A DNA stretch of 7,118 bases from CAG-307 sp964524125 (GTDB lineage Bacteria > Bacillota_I > Bacilli_A > Acholeplasmatales > Anaeroplasmataceae), in assembly GCA_964524125.1 (NCBI GenBank), contig CAZGBY010000060.1:1-7118 (forward strand), in the 5' to 3' direction. The stretch's first letter is position 1. Each line of letters opens with the position of its first letter. Positions 1 through 6,971 of the stretch are shown here, piece by piece. The translations under genes were made by a program, and so were the position numbers. The notes under the pieces were generated by a model, which did not search any database, was not told the DNA's origin, and saw only the letters and a program-made list of their open reading frames with translations.

Positions 1-435
1 CCTTTTAATAAATTAATTAATTTATCTAATGAATCTATTAAAGGATTATTTAATGGTAATGTAGACCCCATAAATAAAGCTTTATCTGAAAATCATAAAT
101 TACTAGCAAATAGTTTTAATAAATCAAGTGAAAGTGTACTTGGTTGTATAGTACTAATAACTTTCTTACCACTTCTTGAAACCTATGTACAACTTCAAGA
201 AGTAAATACAACAACAGGAAGAGCGGATATTATATATATTCCAAGAGGAAATAAACCTGCAATTATTGTAGAACTTAAAGTAGATAATAATGTACTTACT
301 GCGATTGATCAAATTAAGAATAAAGGATATCAAAACGCCTTACAAGGTTATCATGGTAAAGTATACATAGTTGGTAATAATTATGATAATAAAACATTAG
401 AACATAATACTTTAGTTGAAGAAATAGAAATATAA
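1..435 (+). CDS. C-terminal part of an AAA-ATPase-like / PD-(D/E)XK nuclease superfamily protein (5' end outside window)
   Basis: Frame 1 is open from the first base to a TAA at 433-435, giving 144 residues without a start, so the gene begins upstream of the window. The fragment shows a PD-(D/E)XK core: GRAD at residues 73-76 (D76), then a beta-strand IIVELK at 88-93 (E91 and K93), then Q104 and a KGYQNAL helix at 108-114, and a GKVYIVG strand at 119-125. This arrangement (GRxD, about 14 residues, VExK, a QI..KGY helix, a final strand) is what I know from the PDDEXK_9 domain (Pfam PF08011) that closes AAA-ATPase-like proteins (PF09820). In that family an N-terminal P-loop ATPase domain precedes it; none is visible here because that part is missing. 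All catalytic residues look intact. The biological role of the family is poorly defined; members often occur in several copies per genome. The gene converges on the operon to its right and shares a terminator with it. Confidence 0.85.
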   Translation, partial: PFNKLINLSNESIKGLFNGNVDPINKALSENHKLLANSFNKSSESVLGCIVLITFLPLLETYVQLQEVNTTTGRADIIYIPRGNKPAIIVELKVDNNVLTAIDQIKNKGYQNALQGYHGKVYIVGNNYDNKTLEHNTLVEEIEI

Positions 436-460
436 TAAATTATTATATTTCCAAAAAAAT

Positions 461-499
461 AAACAAGATGAGAATTTGAAGTAAACTCATCTTGTTTTT
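461..499. terminator. Bidirectional rho-independent terminator between convergent genes
   Basis: A perfect 12-bp inverted repeat, AAACAAGATGAG (461-472) against CTCATCTTGTTT (486-497), encloses a 13-nt loop. On the + strand the stem runs into TTTTT at 495-499, then G and TTT. On the - strand it is followed by the complement of the A-run at 453-459, a run of seven T after one A. It therefore suits both the nuclease-like gene ending at 435 and the operon ending at 502, whose stop codon lies only a few bases from the stem. No gene lies between 436 and 501. Confidence 0.93.
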
Positions 500-501
500 G
501 T

Positions 502-1881
502 TTATATAAAAAATTCATTAATAACTTCTTTTGTTCCTTCTTTATATATCTTAGAATCTTTAATCCATATAACCTTAGATCCAAACGCATTTGCACATCT
601 TTTATCATGTGTAATAGTTATAATAGTTGTATTATTCTTATATTGATATTCGTTTAAATAATTAATCATTAAAACAAGTGATTCATAATCTTGTCCAACA
701 GTAGGTTCATCAAGTATTAATATTTCAGGTTTACTTGCAAGTGTCATTGCGACAGTAAGTCTTCTTTTTTGACCTAAAGATAAAGATTGAGGGTGTAAAT
801 CTTTAAATTCATATAATCTAAAAGATTTTAATAATTCTTCTGTTATTTTTTTATCTTTACAATTAAAATATACTTCATCATATACCGTAGGCATAAATAA
901 TTGATAATTAGGATTTTGAAATACAAAACCTATTTTAGAAAGTATTTTCTTAGTATTTAAATTATATTTAATGCATTTCTTAGATTTAATAATACCTGCA
1001 ATTAATCTAATTAAAGTAGTTTTACCTGCACCATTTTCACCAAGTATTAATAATCTTTGACCTTTATTAATATTAAATGATATATTATCTAATATTAATT
1101 TATTATCTATTTTATAAGATAAGTTATTTACACTAATAATTATATCTTCTTCTTTAGTATTAATACTATCTATTATTTTATTAGTATTCAAGCTAATAAA
1201 ATAATCTATATTATCAATATTTGATATTTTTCCTTCGTTTAAATAATATATACAATCAACATAATCTTTAATTATATCAATTCTATGTTCTACTATAAGT
1301 ATAGCATAACCTAACATCTTTAATTTATTTAAAGTATTTAATAATAAAATAGCACCCTTAGTATCTAAATTAGCAAGTGGTTCATCAAGAACTATTATCT
1401 TATGACCCATAGCTAAAATAGACCCAGATATAAGACGTTGCTTCTGACCACCTGATAAAGTTTTAGTTTTATCATTTAAATTAAGCTCTAATAATTTTGA
1501 AAAATAAGAAACATTTTCTTTTATTTTGTTAGGTTCCATATTTATATTTTCACAACCAAAGGCTAATTCATCTTCAACATATGATTGAATAATTTGTTCA
1601 TCTACATTTTGCATAACAAGACCTACTTCGCTTGTAATTTCAGATATAGATTTTCCTTTTATATTTTTATCATTAACTTTAATCTCACCTTTTATTAAAC
1701 CATAAATCAAATTAGGAATGACACCACTAAGTAGTGATAATATAGTAGTTTTTCCACTACCTGAATGGCCATTAAGTAATGTAATTTTACCATATTCTAC
1801 TTTAAATGATACATCATTTAAAATCATAGGTAATTCTTTTTTATATTTAAAATATACATTTTTAAATTCAATTGCATTCAT
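502..1881 (-). CDS. ECF transporter ATPase with two fused ABC domains (A1A2-type, SiaH/YkoD-like)
   Basis: This 459-residue protein holds two complete nucleotide-binding domains and no membrane segment, so it is the cytoplasmic motor of an energy-coupling factor importer. Domain 1 has Walker A GHSGSGKTT (38-46), a Q-loop with QNVDEQ at 91-96 followed by VEDELAFG, signature LSGGQ (142-146), Walker B IIVLDEP (162-168) with catalytic E167, and H199. Domain 2 has Walker A GENGAGKTT (281-289), QNPNYQ from Q322, signature LSLGQ (367-371), Walker B ILILDEP (387-393) with E392, and H425. Both sites look able to hydrolyse ATP; the LSLGQ variant is within the normal range for ECF ATPases. The QN...Q and VxDE features are typical of EcfA proteins. 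Most group II ECF systems use two separate ATPases; the fused form is common in dedicated group I systems, which fits the T and S genes directly upstream. The start overlaps the T gene by 4 bp (ATGA) and is preceded by GGTGGTG, 5 nt away. It is the last gene of the operon. Confidence 0.93.
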   Translation of the reverse strand: MNAIEFKNVYFKYKKELPMILNDVSFKVEYGKITLLNGHSGSGKTTILSLLSGVIPNLIYGLIKGEIKVNDKNIKGKSISEITSEVGLVMQNVDEQIIQSYVEDELAFGCENINMEPNKIKENVSYFSKLLELNLNDKTKTLSGGQKQRLISGSILAMGHKIIVLDEPLANLDTKGAILLLNTLNKLKMLGYAILIVEHRIDIIKDYVDCIYYLNEGKISNIDNIDYFISLNTNKIIDSINTKEEDIIISVNNLSYKIDNKLILDNISFNINKGQRLLILGENGAGKTTLIRLIAGIIKSKKCIKYNLNTKKILSKIGFVFQNPNYQLFMPTVYDEVYFNCKDKKITEELLKSFRLYEFKDLHPQSLSLGQKRRLTVAMTLASKPEILILDEPTVGQDYESLVLMINYLNEYQYKNNTTIITITHDKRCANAFGSKVIWIKDSKIYKEGTKEVINEFFI

Positions 1882-2537
1882 ATAATCACCACCAATATAG
1901 CAGATATAATTATCAATGAAAATATTAATATATCTTTTAATTTTAATTTAACTGGTTTATAAATAGAAGATTTACCATCTATTTTAAAACCTCTTGCTTC
2001 TACAGATAGAGCTAGGGTATCAGATATATTTACAAGTCTTATAGTTAAAGGAATTAAAAAAGCTCTATAAAATATTTTAGGATTTAAAATACTTACTCGT
2101 CTTGTTTTCATAGCTTCTTTAATATTTTTAACTTCTATTTTAAGAATTGGAATGAAGTTTAAACATATAAGCATACCTAGTGTAATCTTTCTTGGTATTT
2201 TAATTTGATTTAAATTTCTAGTTAAATCAACTGGCAAAATACTCATTGATGGTATTATAGCAACTATAATACCTAACATTCTATTTGCCATTTGATAAGT
2301 AGATGTTATATTTTTATATATTAAATAAGTTAGTCCTGAAAATATTACAGTTAAAATAATACCAAGTGGTAATACCTTTATACAAGCCTTATGAAATCCG
2401 GTAATAAAAAATATTATATATACTATACCTATAAAATATAAAGTATTAAAATCTGATGCTCTTACTAACGTAAATACTACTAAACTAATACTTAATAAAA
2501 TACCAAGTAGTGGATATATTTTACTTTTACTTATCAT
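1878..2537 (-). CDS. ECF transporter transmembrane component T (EcfT/CbiQ family)
   Basis: A 219-residue integral membrane protein expected to link the S component to the ATPase in the cytoplasmic membrane. Hydrophobic segments lie around residues 8-25, 32-48, 54-74, 86-103 and 202-219. Between the last two is a charged amphipathic stretch holding the coupling helices: EAMKTRR at 141-147, where the family usually has an A-R-G-like motif, and ARGF at 181-184, the canonical second motif that docks in the groove of the ATPases. The length is a little shorter than typical EcfT (about 250-270). The start codon overlaps the stop of the S gene by 4 bp (ATGA), with a GGAG 10 nt upstream, and its own stop overlaps the ATPase start the same way, so the three ECF genes are translationally coupled. 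The match to the family is clear; the substrate is set by the S component, not by this protein. Confidence 0.9.
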   Translation of the reverse strand: MISKSKIYPLLGILLSISLVVFTLVRASDFNTLYFIGIVYIIFFITGFHKACIKVLPLGIILTVIFSGLTYLIYKNITSTYQMANRMLGIIVAIIPSMSILPVDLTRNLNQIKIPRKITLGMLICLNFIPILKIEVKNIKEAMKTRRVSILNPKIFYRAFLIPLTIRLVNISDTLALSVEARGFKIDGKSSIYKPVKLKLKDILIFSLIIISAILVVII

Positions 2538-3148
2538 TTTTTTAAAACTCCAGCACGTTTCATTTCACGAGATATTTTAACGCCAAGTAAAGAACCAACA
2601 GCACATAAAATAATTACACATATACTCATAATTATTGCAAGAAAAGGATTACTATTAGCATATGAAGCAACAGTTTCTTCTCCACCTATTATTTGATACC
2701 ATACATATAAGAAAGGTAAAGATAAAGGTAAGTATAACCAAGCAGTAAGAAAACAAGCTTTATCAGATTTGTAACTTCTAAATATTATAAAAGTAATAAG
2801 TTCTGCTAGTATAGCACATAATACTAGACAAAAAAACATTATAGTATTCATAAATATTAAAACAATACCTGAAAATAATGCAATAAATGTCATAGTACCA
2901 AATCTACGCACTTTCATTATTCCTATTGCTGGGAATAATGAAAATTGAAGTCCTAAAACAATTTGAATTATACCAAATACAGGTATATGAGCAACTAATG
3001 GCATAAATGCACTAGATAGTAATGTAATTGATGAAATAATAGCAAGAAATACTAAATCTTTTACTTGAAACTGCTTATTTTCTCTTTCAATATCTTGTTC
3101 AAATATTTCCTCTTCCGAAAAGATATCATTTAAATTATTATCATCCAT
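2534..3148 (-). CDS. Putative ECF transporter substrate-specificity (S) component, SiaF- or MptD-like
   Basis: A 204-residue membrane protein with about six hydrophobic segments, near residues 31-50, 56-76, 85-105, 106-124, 134-152 and 168-190, the normal build of an ECF S component. No signal peptide is seen. The first 28 residues are cytoplasmic-looking and strongly acidic (ten Asp/Glu by residue 23), an N-terminal extension before the first membrane helix. A basic KVRRFG loop at 79-84 and a basic end (KISREMKRAGVLKK) fit the positive-inside rule. I assign it by position as much as by sequence: it lies directly upstream of a T gene and a fused ECF ATPase, in the slot held by SiaF in streptococcal heme operons and by 'MptD family' (Trep_Strep) S components in many Firmicutes. 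I do not recognise a substrate-defining motif. Heme or a porphyrin is the leading guess from context. The gene starts 1 nt after the upstream stop, with AAAGGAAG as ribosome binding site. Confidence 0.78.
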   Translation of the reverse strand: MDDNNLNDIFSEEEIFEQDIERENKQFQVKDLVFLAIISSITLLSSAFMPLVAHIPVFGIIQIVLGLQFSLFPAIGIMKVRRFGTMTFIALFSGIVLIFMNTIMFFCLVLCAILAELITFIIFRSYKSDKACFLTAWLYLPLSLPFLYVWYQIIGGEETVASYANSNPFLAIIMSICVIILCAVGSLLGVKISREMKRAGVLKK

Positions 3149-3149
3149 A

Positions 3150-4826
3150 TTATACTTCCTTTCTCATAATACCATTATCTATTTTATAAACAATATCCGC
3201 AATTTTTGTAGTAGATTGTCTATGTGATACTAATATTATGGCTGCATCATTTTTATATTCTTTTAATGATTTTAAAATAATACCTTCATTCATTGAATCA
3301 ACATTACTTGTTGGTTCATCAAGTAATATTAATTTTGATTTTCTTAAAAAAGCTCTTGCAAGTCCAATTCTTTGACGTTCTCCAGCCGATAAATTATCTC
3401 CAAGTAAACCTACTTTAGAATCATACTTATCAGGTAGAGTTTCTATAAAATCATGTATAGAAGCCTTTTTGCAAGCATCAATAATTTCAGAATCTGTAGC
3501 ATTAGGATTAGCCACTTTTAAATTTTCTTTGATTGTATCATCAAATAAATATGTGCTTTGACTTATTAAAGTAACATTTTCGTATAATGATTTAGTATTA
3601 ATTTCATTAATATTAATATCATTATATTTAATCATACCATCATTTACTTCATAAAATCTCATAAGTAAATTTAATAAAGTAGATTTACCACAACCTGATT
3701 TACCTATAATAGCTACAATTTCTCCTATTTTAACTTCTAAATTTATATCATTAAGTACTTCATCTTCATTATATTTAAATGATAGATTTTCAACTTTAAG
3801 ATTTTCAAATATAAAATCATTTTTATCTTTAATTTCTTTTACTTGTGGTTTTTCTTCAATTAAATCAAGTACACGATCTCCAGATGCAAAAGTTTGATTT
3901 AAGTTTGTAGGTAAAACACCTAATGCTACAACTGGTCCAAATGATGAAAATATACATACAAGTGACATTATTACCTTACCTATTGTTAAAATATCTTTAT
4001 AATATAAATATAATGATAAGATAAGACATAATATCATCATTATAGATACAAAACCATTTGTTAAGGCTTCTGTAATTGAACTTCTTCTTTTTATCGCTTT
4101 TGTTTTTAGTAGTAATTTATCTGATTTTTTATTAACTTCTGTCTTTCTTGTGTTTGTTGCATTATAAATTACTATTTCATTAATACCTTTTACAGAATCT
4201 AGATAATATGAATTAAATGAAGAAAAAGACTCTCTATATTCTACACCTTTATTTTTAAGTAAAGCTGATGATACAAAAGGTATAATAATACCTATTATAA
4301 TATAACCTATTAAAGCTAATAATGATAAATAAAAACTAGATACAAAACCTACATATAAAAATACTAATGTTTCAACTACTAAAGCAATGCAAATAGGTGA
4401 AATAGTATGAGCATAAAATACTTCTAAAGTTTCTACATCAGATGTTAACATAGATATTAAAGAGCCTTTATTTTTATCTAACATTTTAGCTGGTGCTAAT
4501 ACTCTTAGAGATTTAAATATTTTATCTCTTAATTTTGCTAGTAATTTAAATGCAATATAGTGATTAGAATATTGTTCTAAATATCTTAATAATCCTCTTA
4601 AAATACCACATGAAATAGTCAGTATTATAATTAATGTATATGATATTGGTATTGCTTCACCTAAGTATTTAGCAATACCAAGTGATGCAAATACTGTTAC
4701 ACCCATAGACATTAAATAACCTAAAGATCCATTTATTACTGCAAGTAAAATTAAATATGAAAGTGAACCTAGCATTAAGATAAGTGATGACATTATTTTA
4801 AGTCCAAATCTACGTTTTTTCATCAT
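3150..4826 (-). CDS. CydC-like ABC transporter, fused permease and ATPase (second half of a heterodimeric exporter)
   Basis: A 558-residue type IV (exporter-fold) half transporter. The membrane domain covers about residues 8-310, with hydrophobic segments near 10-31, 37-52, 61-80, 142-162, 165-188, 256-275 and 281-303. The stretch 81-145 (RYLEQYSNHY, LLAKLRDKIF, LAPAKM, SMLTSDVETLEVFY) closely resembles the CydC signature around RYLERL..H and LAPA....G.LL..LV.DV..L...Y. The ATPase has Walker A GKSGCGKST (375-383), Q423, signature LSAGE (479-483), Walker B LILLDEP (499-505) with catalytic E504, and H535, so it looks active. It should pair with the CydD-like protein encoded just upstream, as CydC does with CydD. 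Known CydDC exports cysteine/glutathione and has been proposed to carry heme. The start overlaps the previous stop (TAATGATG); GGAGG is 4 nt from the first ATG and 7 nt from the second, so translation may begin at the second Met (base 4823), giving 557 residues. Confidence 0.9.
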   Translation of the reverse strand: MMKKRRFGLKIMSSLILMLGSLSYLILLAVINGSLGYLMSMGVTVFASLGIAKYLGEAIPISYTLIIILTISCGILRGLLRYLEQYSNHYIAFKLLAKLRDKIFKSLRVLAPAKMLDKNKGSLISMLTSDVETLEVFYAHTISPICIALVVETLVFLYVGFVSSFYLSLLALIGYIIIGIIIPFVSSALLKNKGVEYRESFSSFNSYYLDSVKGINEIVIYNATNTRKTEVNKKSDKLLLKTKAIKRRSSITEALTNGFVSIMMILCLILSLYLYYKDILTIGKVIMSLVCIFSSFGPVVALGVLPTNLNQTFASGDRVLDLIEEKPQVKEIKDKNDFIFENLKVENLSFKYNEDEVLNDINLEVKIGEIVAIIGKSGCGKSTLLNLLMRFYEVNDGMIKYNDININEINTKSLYENVTLISQSTYLFDDTIKENLKVANPNATDSEIIDACKKASIHDFIETLPDKYDSKVGLLGDNLSAGERQRIGLARAFLRKSKLILLDEPTSNVDSMNEGIILKSLKEYKNDAAIILVSHRQSTTKIADIVYKIDNGIMRKEV

Positions 4827-6550
4827 TACACCTCCATATAACCTTTTTCTTGCGATATTTGATTATCATATAAAGTTTTATATGAACCATTAAGGTTTAA
4901 TAATTCCTTATGAGTACCTTCTTCTTTTAAGATACCATTTTCTATTAAATAAATTAAATCACAATTTTCTAAATTAGCTAATCTATGAGATATCATAATC
5001 ACTAGTTTATCTTTGCTTAAATTTTGAATGTTTTTTAAAATAATTTCTTCTGATTCAATATCGATATTTGATGTAGCCTCATCAAATATATAAATATCTT
5101 TATTAGAAACTATATTTATCGCAAGACATAATCTTTGACGTTCTCCACCAGAGATATTTAAAGAATCTTCTTTAATAACATAATTAAGACCACCATTTTC
5201 ATTTATAAACTCAGTCATATTTACTAAAGATAGAACTTTATAGATTTCATCATCTTTAATATCTGGTTTAGCCATTATAAAATTATCTCGTATAGATTCA
5301 TTAAATAAATATGAATTATATGATACGAGTCCAACATGAGAATAAAAAGATATACGAGATAAAGTTGATAGTTCTTTTCCACCAATTAAGATCTCACCAT
5401 TTTGAGGTCTTAATTTAGCACAAAGTAAATTAGCTAGTGTTGATTTACCACTACCAGATTTACCTACAATTCCATAAAACCCCTTATTATTAAAACTCAT
5501 ATTAATATTTTTAAGCACTTCTTTATCATTATTATATGAAAAGTTTAGATTACTAATTTGAATATTCCAATCTGTAATTATACCTTCATTCCAAATAGGT
5601 TCTTCTTCATTCAATAAAGTAAGAATTTTCTTACCTGCTGAAGCACCATTCATACCAATATGAAAAGCACTACCAAACTGACGCATAGGTAAGAAAAATT
5701 CTACTGATACTAAAATAATAAATAAAGCAGTAGATATACTTGATAAATTTCCATTTTTTAAACCCATTATTACAAATGCAATTCCAAGACCAGCTCCACC
5801 ATAGGCAACTAAATCCATGATTGTGGTTGAAGCTAACTGCATAACAAGCACCTTCATTGTAATACGGCGGAAATCTTCTGCTTTTTTGTTCATTTTATCA
5901 TTATAAAGTTTATCTGCTGAAAATATCTTTAAATCCTTAAGACCTGAAATAGAATCTAAAAATCCATCTCCCATTGAGATATATTTAGACCAGTATTTAG
6001 CAAATACTTTATTTGCATATTTTGACACAGCTATAATAGATACTGGTATTAATGGTACAAGTAATATTAAAGTAAGTGCACTTTTCCAATATAGATTTAC
6101 AGTTACAGCAAATAAAATAAATGGAGCAATCATTGCGTAGAAAAATTGTGGCAAGTATGTTGAATAATAGATATCTAATTGTTCAATACCTTCAATTGAA
6201 ATTTGAGTTAATCCTGCCATATTTATACCTTCTAGGTTTTTAGTACCTATAGTTAAGATTTTATCATACATTTTATCTCTTAAATCTTTTTTTACATTTC
6301 TACTTAGAATATCTTTTGTATTTGATATTAATATAGTTAAGATAAATCTTAAAATTATACATATTAATATAATTATAGATATTGATATATATGATTTAAA
6401 ATCATCTTTATTTATAGCTTTATTTAATGATTTACATATTAAGTAAGTAATATTTAAATTTAAAAGTAGTGATAATAGCATAAGCATAACTACTATAAAT
6501 ATATATTTTTTATTCTTACCAAGTAATTTAAATAGGTTCTTATCTATCAT
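4826..6550 (-). CDS. CydD-like ABC transporter, fused permease and ATPase (first half of a heterodimeric exporter)
   Basis: A 574-residue exporter-type half transporter. Membrane segments lie near residues 15-39, 53-76, 133-155, 157-176, 240-263 and 270-290. CydD-like marks are GIEQLDIYYSTYLPQ (121-135), the IAPF and LVPLIPV stretches (141-144, 164-170), GDGFLDSISGLKDLKIF (195-210), where CydD has the FLD..GL.TLK stretch. The ATPase has Walker A GKSGSGKST (363-371), signature ISGGE (466-470), Walker B IYIFDEA (486-492) with E491, and H522. The Q-loop glutamine is replaced by Tyr411 (VSYNSYLF against ISQSTYLF in the partner), the one key position that is not standard. Expected partner is the CydC-like product encoded next; the order D then C is the same as in E. 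coli cydDC. The gene overlaps the preceding gene by 11 bp and has AAGGAGG 9 nt before its ATG. Substrate unknown; heme or a low-mass thiol are the family-based candidates. Confidence 0.9.
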   Translation of the reverse strand: MIDKNLFKLLGKNKKYIFIVVMLMLLSLLLNLNITYLICKSLNKAINKDDFKSYISISIIILICIILRFILTILISNTKDILSRNVKKDLRDKMYDKILTIGTKNLEGINMAGLTQISIEGIEQLDIYYSTYLPQFFYAMIAPFILFAVTVNLYWKSALTLILLVPLIPVSIIAVSKYANKVFAKYWSKYISMGDGFLDSISGLKDLKIFSADKLYNDKMNKKAEDFRRITMKVLVMQLASTTIMDLVAYGGAGLGIAFVIMGLKNGNLSSISTALFIILVSVEFFLPMRQFGSAFHIGMNGASAGKKILTLLNEEEPIWNEGIITDWNIQISNLNFSYNNDKEVLKNINMSFNNKGFYGIVGKSGSGKSTLANLLCAKLRPQNGEILIGGKELSTLSRISFYSHVGLVSYNSYLFNESIRDNFIMAKPDIKDDEIYKVLSLVNMTEFINENGGLNYVIKEDSLNISGGERQRLCLAINIVSNKDIYIFDEATSNIDIESEEIILKNIQNLSKDKLVIMISHRLANLENCDLIYLIENGILKEEGTHKELLNLNGSYKTLYDNQISQEKGYMEV

Positions 6551-6899
6551 TAGAGTTTTCCTCCTTCTTTAGTTTTTTCTTATATTTAATCATTTGAATA
6601 ACATGAGATATTGAAAATATGGGATGAGTTAATGTCATTTTAGGGCCTGAGTATTTCATTACATCTTTAATTTTTTCTCTCATTTCTGGTTTATAACAGT
6701 GAATAGAGCAAAAGCTACAAAACTTCTTATTTTCTTTAAATGGACATTTAGATAATCTAAAAAGTGCATATTCTTGTAAGTCTTTACACTCAGCACATAA
6801 ACAGCCTCTTTTAGTTCTATGTTTCCCTTTACAATATATTTTTATCATTTTAGGTATTAATTTAACTTCTTGATTCCAATGTTTATACTTCTTATCCAT
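6540..6899 (-). CDS. ygbA: YgbA / 'nitrous oxide-stimulated promoter' family protein, cysteine-rich
   Basis: A 119-residue soluble protein and the first gene of the operon. It has eight cysteines: C23, C33, C35, C38, C52, C61, C64 and C68, arranged as C-x9-C-x-C-x2-C, then C, then C-x2-C-x3-C. Conserved-looking blocks are MIKIYCKGKH (18-27), CLCAECKDLQEYA (33-45), KCPFKENKKFC (51-61), CSIHCYKPEMRE (64-75) and MKYSGPKMTLTHP (81-93). I recognise this pattern as the YgbA_NO family (Pfam PF11756), named after E. coli ygbA, a gene of the NsrR nitric oxide regulon. The biochemical role of the family is not established; the cysteine layout suggests metal (zinc or iron-sulfur) or heme handling, which is inference. 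The C-terminus is basic and lysine-rich (106-112). ATG 6897-6899 is favoured because a TGGAGG (6905-6910) lies 5 nt upstream. Its 3' end overlaps the CydD-like gene by 11 bp, placing it in the same transcript and arguing for a shared task. Confidence 0.87.
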   Translation of the reverse strand: MDKKYKHWNQEVKLIPKMIKIYCKGKHRTKRGCLCAECKDLQEYALFRLSKCPFKENKKFCSFCSIHCYKPEMREKIKDVMKYSGPKMTLTHPIFSISHVIQMIKYKKKLKKEENSNDR

Positions 6900-6904
6900 A
6901 ATAT

Positions 6905-6910
6905 CCTCCA
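6905..6910 (-). promoter_or_regulatory. Ribosome binding site of the ygbA-like gene
   Basis: On the - strand the sequence reads TGGAGG, with 5 nt between GGAGG and the ATG at 6897-6899. It fixes the start of the first gene, and one of the 16-bp palindromes (6911-6926) abuts it directly. Confidence 0.85.
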
Positions 6911-6926
6911 GTTAGAATTAACTAAC
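6911..6926. promoter_or_regulatory. Palindrome copy A: putative operator in the 5' leader
   Basis: GTTAGAATTAACTAAC has perfect 5-bp outer arms (GTTAG/CTAAC) around 6 bp. It lies downstream of the predicted transcription start (about +39 to +54) and touches the ribosome binding site. The same arms recur at 7008-7023 and, degenerate, at 7026-7041. The most economical reading is a binding site for a dimeric regulator; bound there it would block elongation. In RNA the stem would be too weak to act alone. Confidence 0.6.
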
Positions 6927-6942
6927 AAACATCCATAAAAAT

Positions 6943-6961
6943 AAGCATCAAATTGATGCTT
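6943..6961 (-). promoter_or_regulatory. Perfect 19-bp palindrome just after the predicted transcription start (operator or 5' hairpin/attenuator)
   Basis: The arms AAGCATCAA (6943-6951) and TTGATGCTT (6953-6961) are perfectly complementary around one central base. On the - strand it lies at about +5 to +23 of the predicted transcript and is followed by ATTTTTAT, so as RNA it could be a weak intrinsic terminator or attenuator; the + strand side has no T-run. As DNA it is a near-ideal dyad for a repressor overlapping the initiation region. It could also be the terminator of an unseen upstream - strand gene. The sequence is unrelated to the GTTAG palindromes. Confidence 0.6.
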
Positions 6962-6971
6962 AAGTGCTTGA

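Noticed and set aside
1..435. PD-(D/E)XK gene as a restriction or anti-phage system partner of the operon
   Set aside because: It is on the opposite strand, ends in a shared terminator and has no methylase or defence gene beside it; a functional link to the transporter operon is not supported.
381..608. A 75-codon open frame on the - strand
   Set aside because: It runs through the terminator stem-loop and overlaps the end of the ECF ATPase in another frame and the PD-(D/E)XK gene antisense; no family resemblance and no sensible ribosome binding site.
502..2537. Cobalt/nickel (Cbi/Nik) or thiamine-type (YkoEDC) uptake system
   Set aside because: No CbiM/NikM-like or YkoE-like protein is present; the S protein does not show the N-terminal metal-binding His of CbiM, and the CydDC-like neighbours fit a heme-type cluster better. 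Not excluded by experiment.
502..6899. Recoded UGA (mycoplasma-like genetic code) suggested by the extreme AT content
   Set aside because: The S and T genes both end in TGA at normal family lengths within ATGA overlaps, so UGA is a stop.
6900..6965. Riboswitch or T-box in the operon leader
   Set aside because: The predicted leader is only about 66 nt with one simple hairpin; no multi-stem architecture or T-box motif is present.
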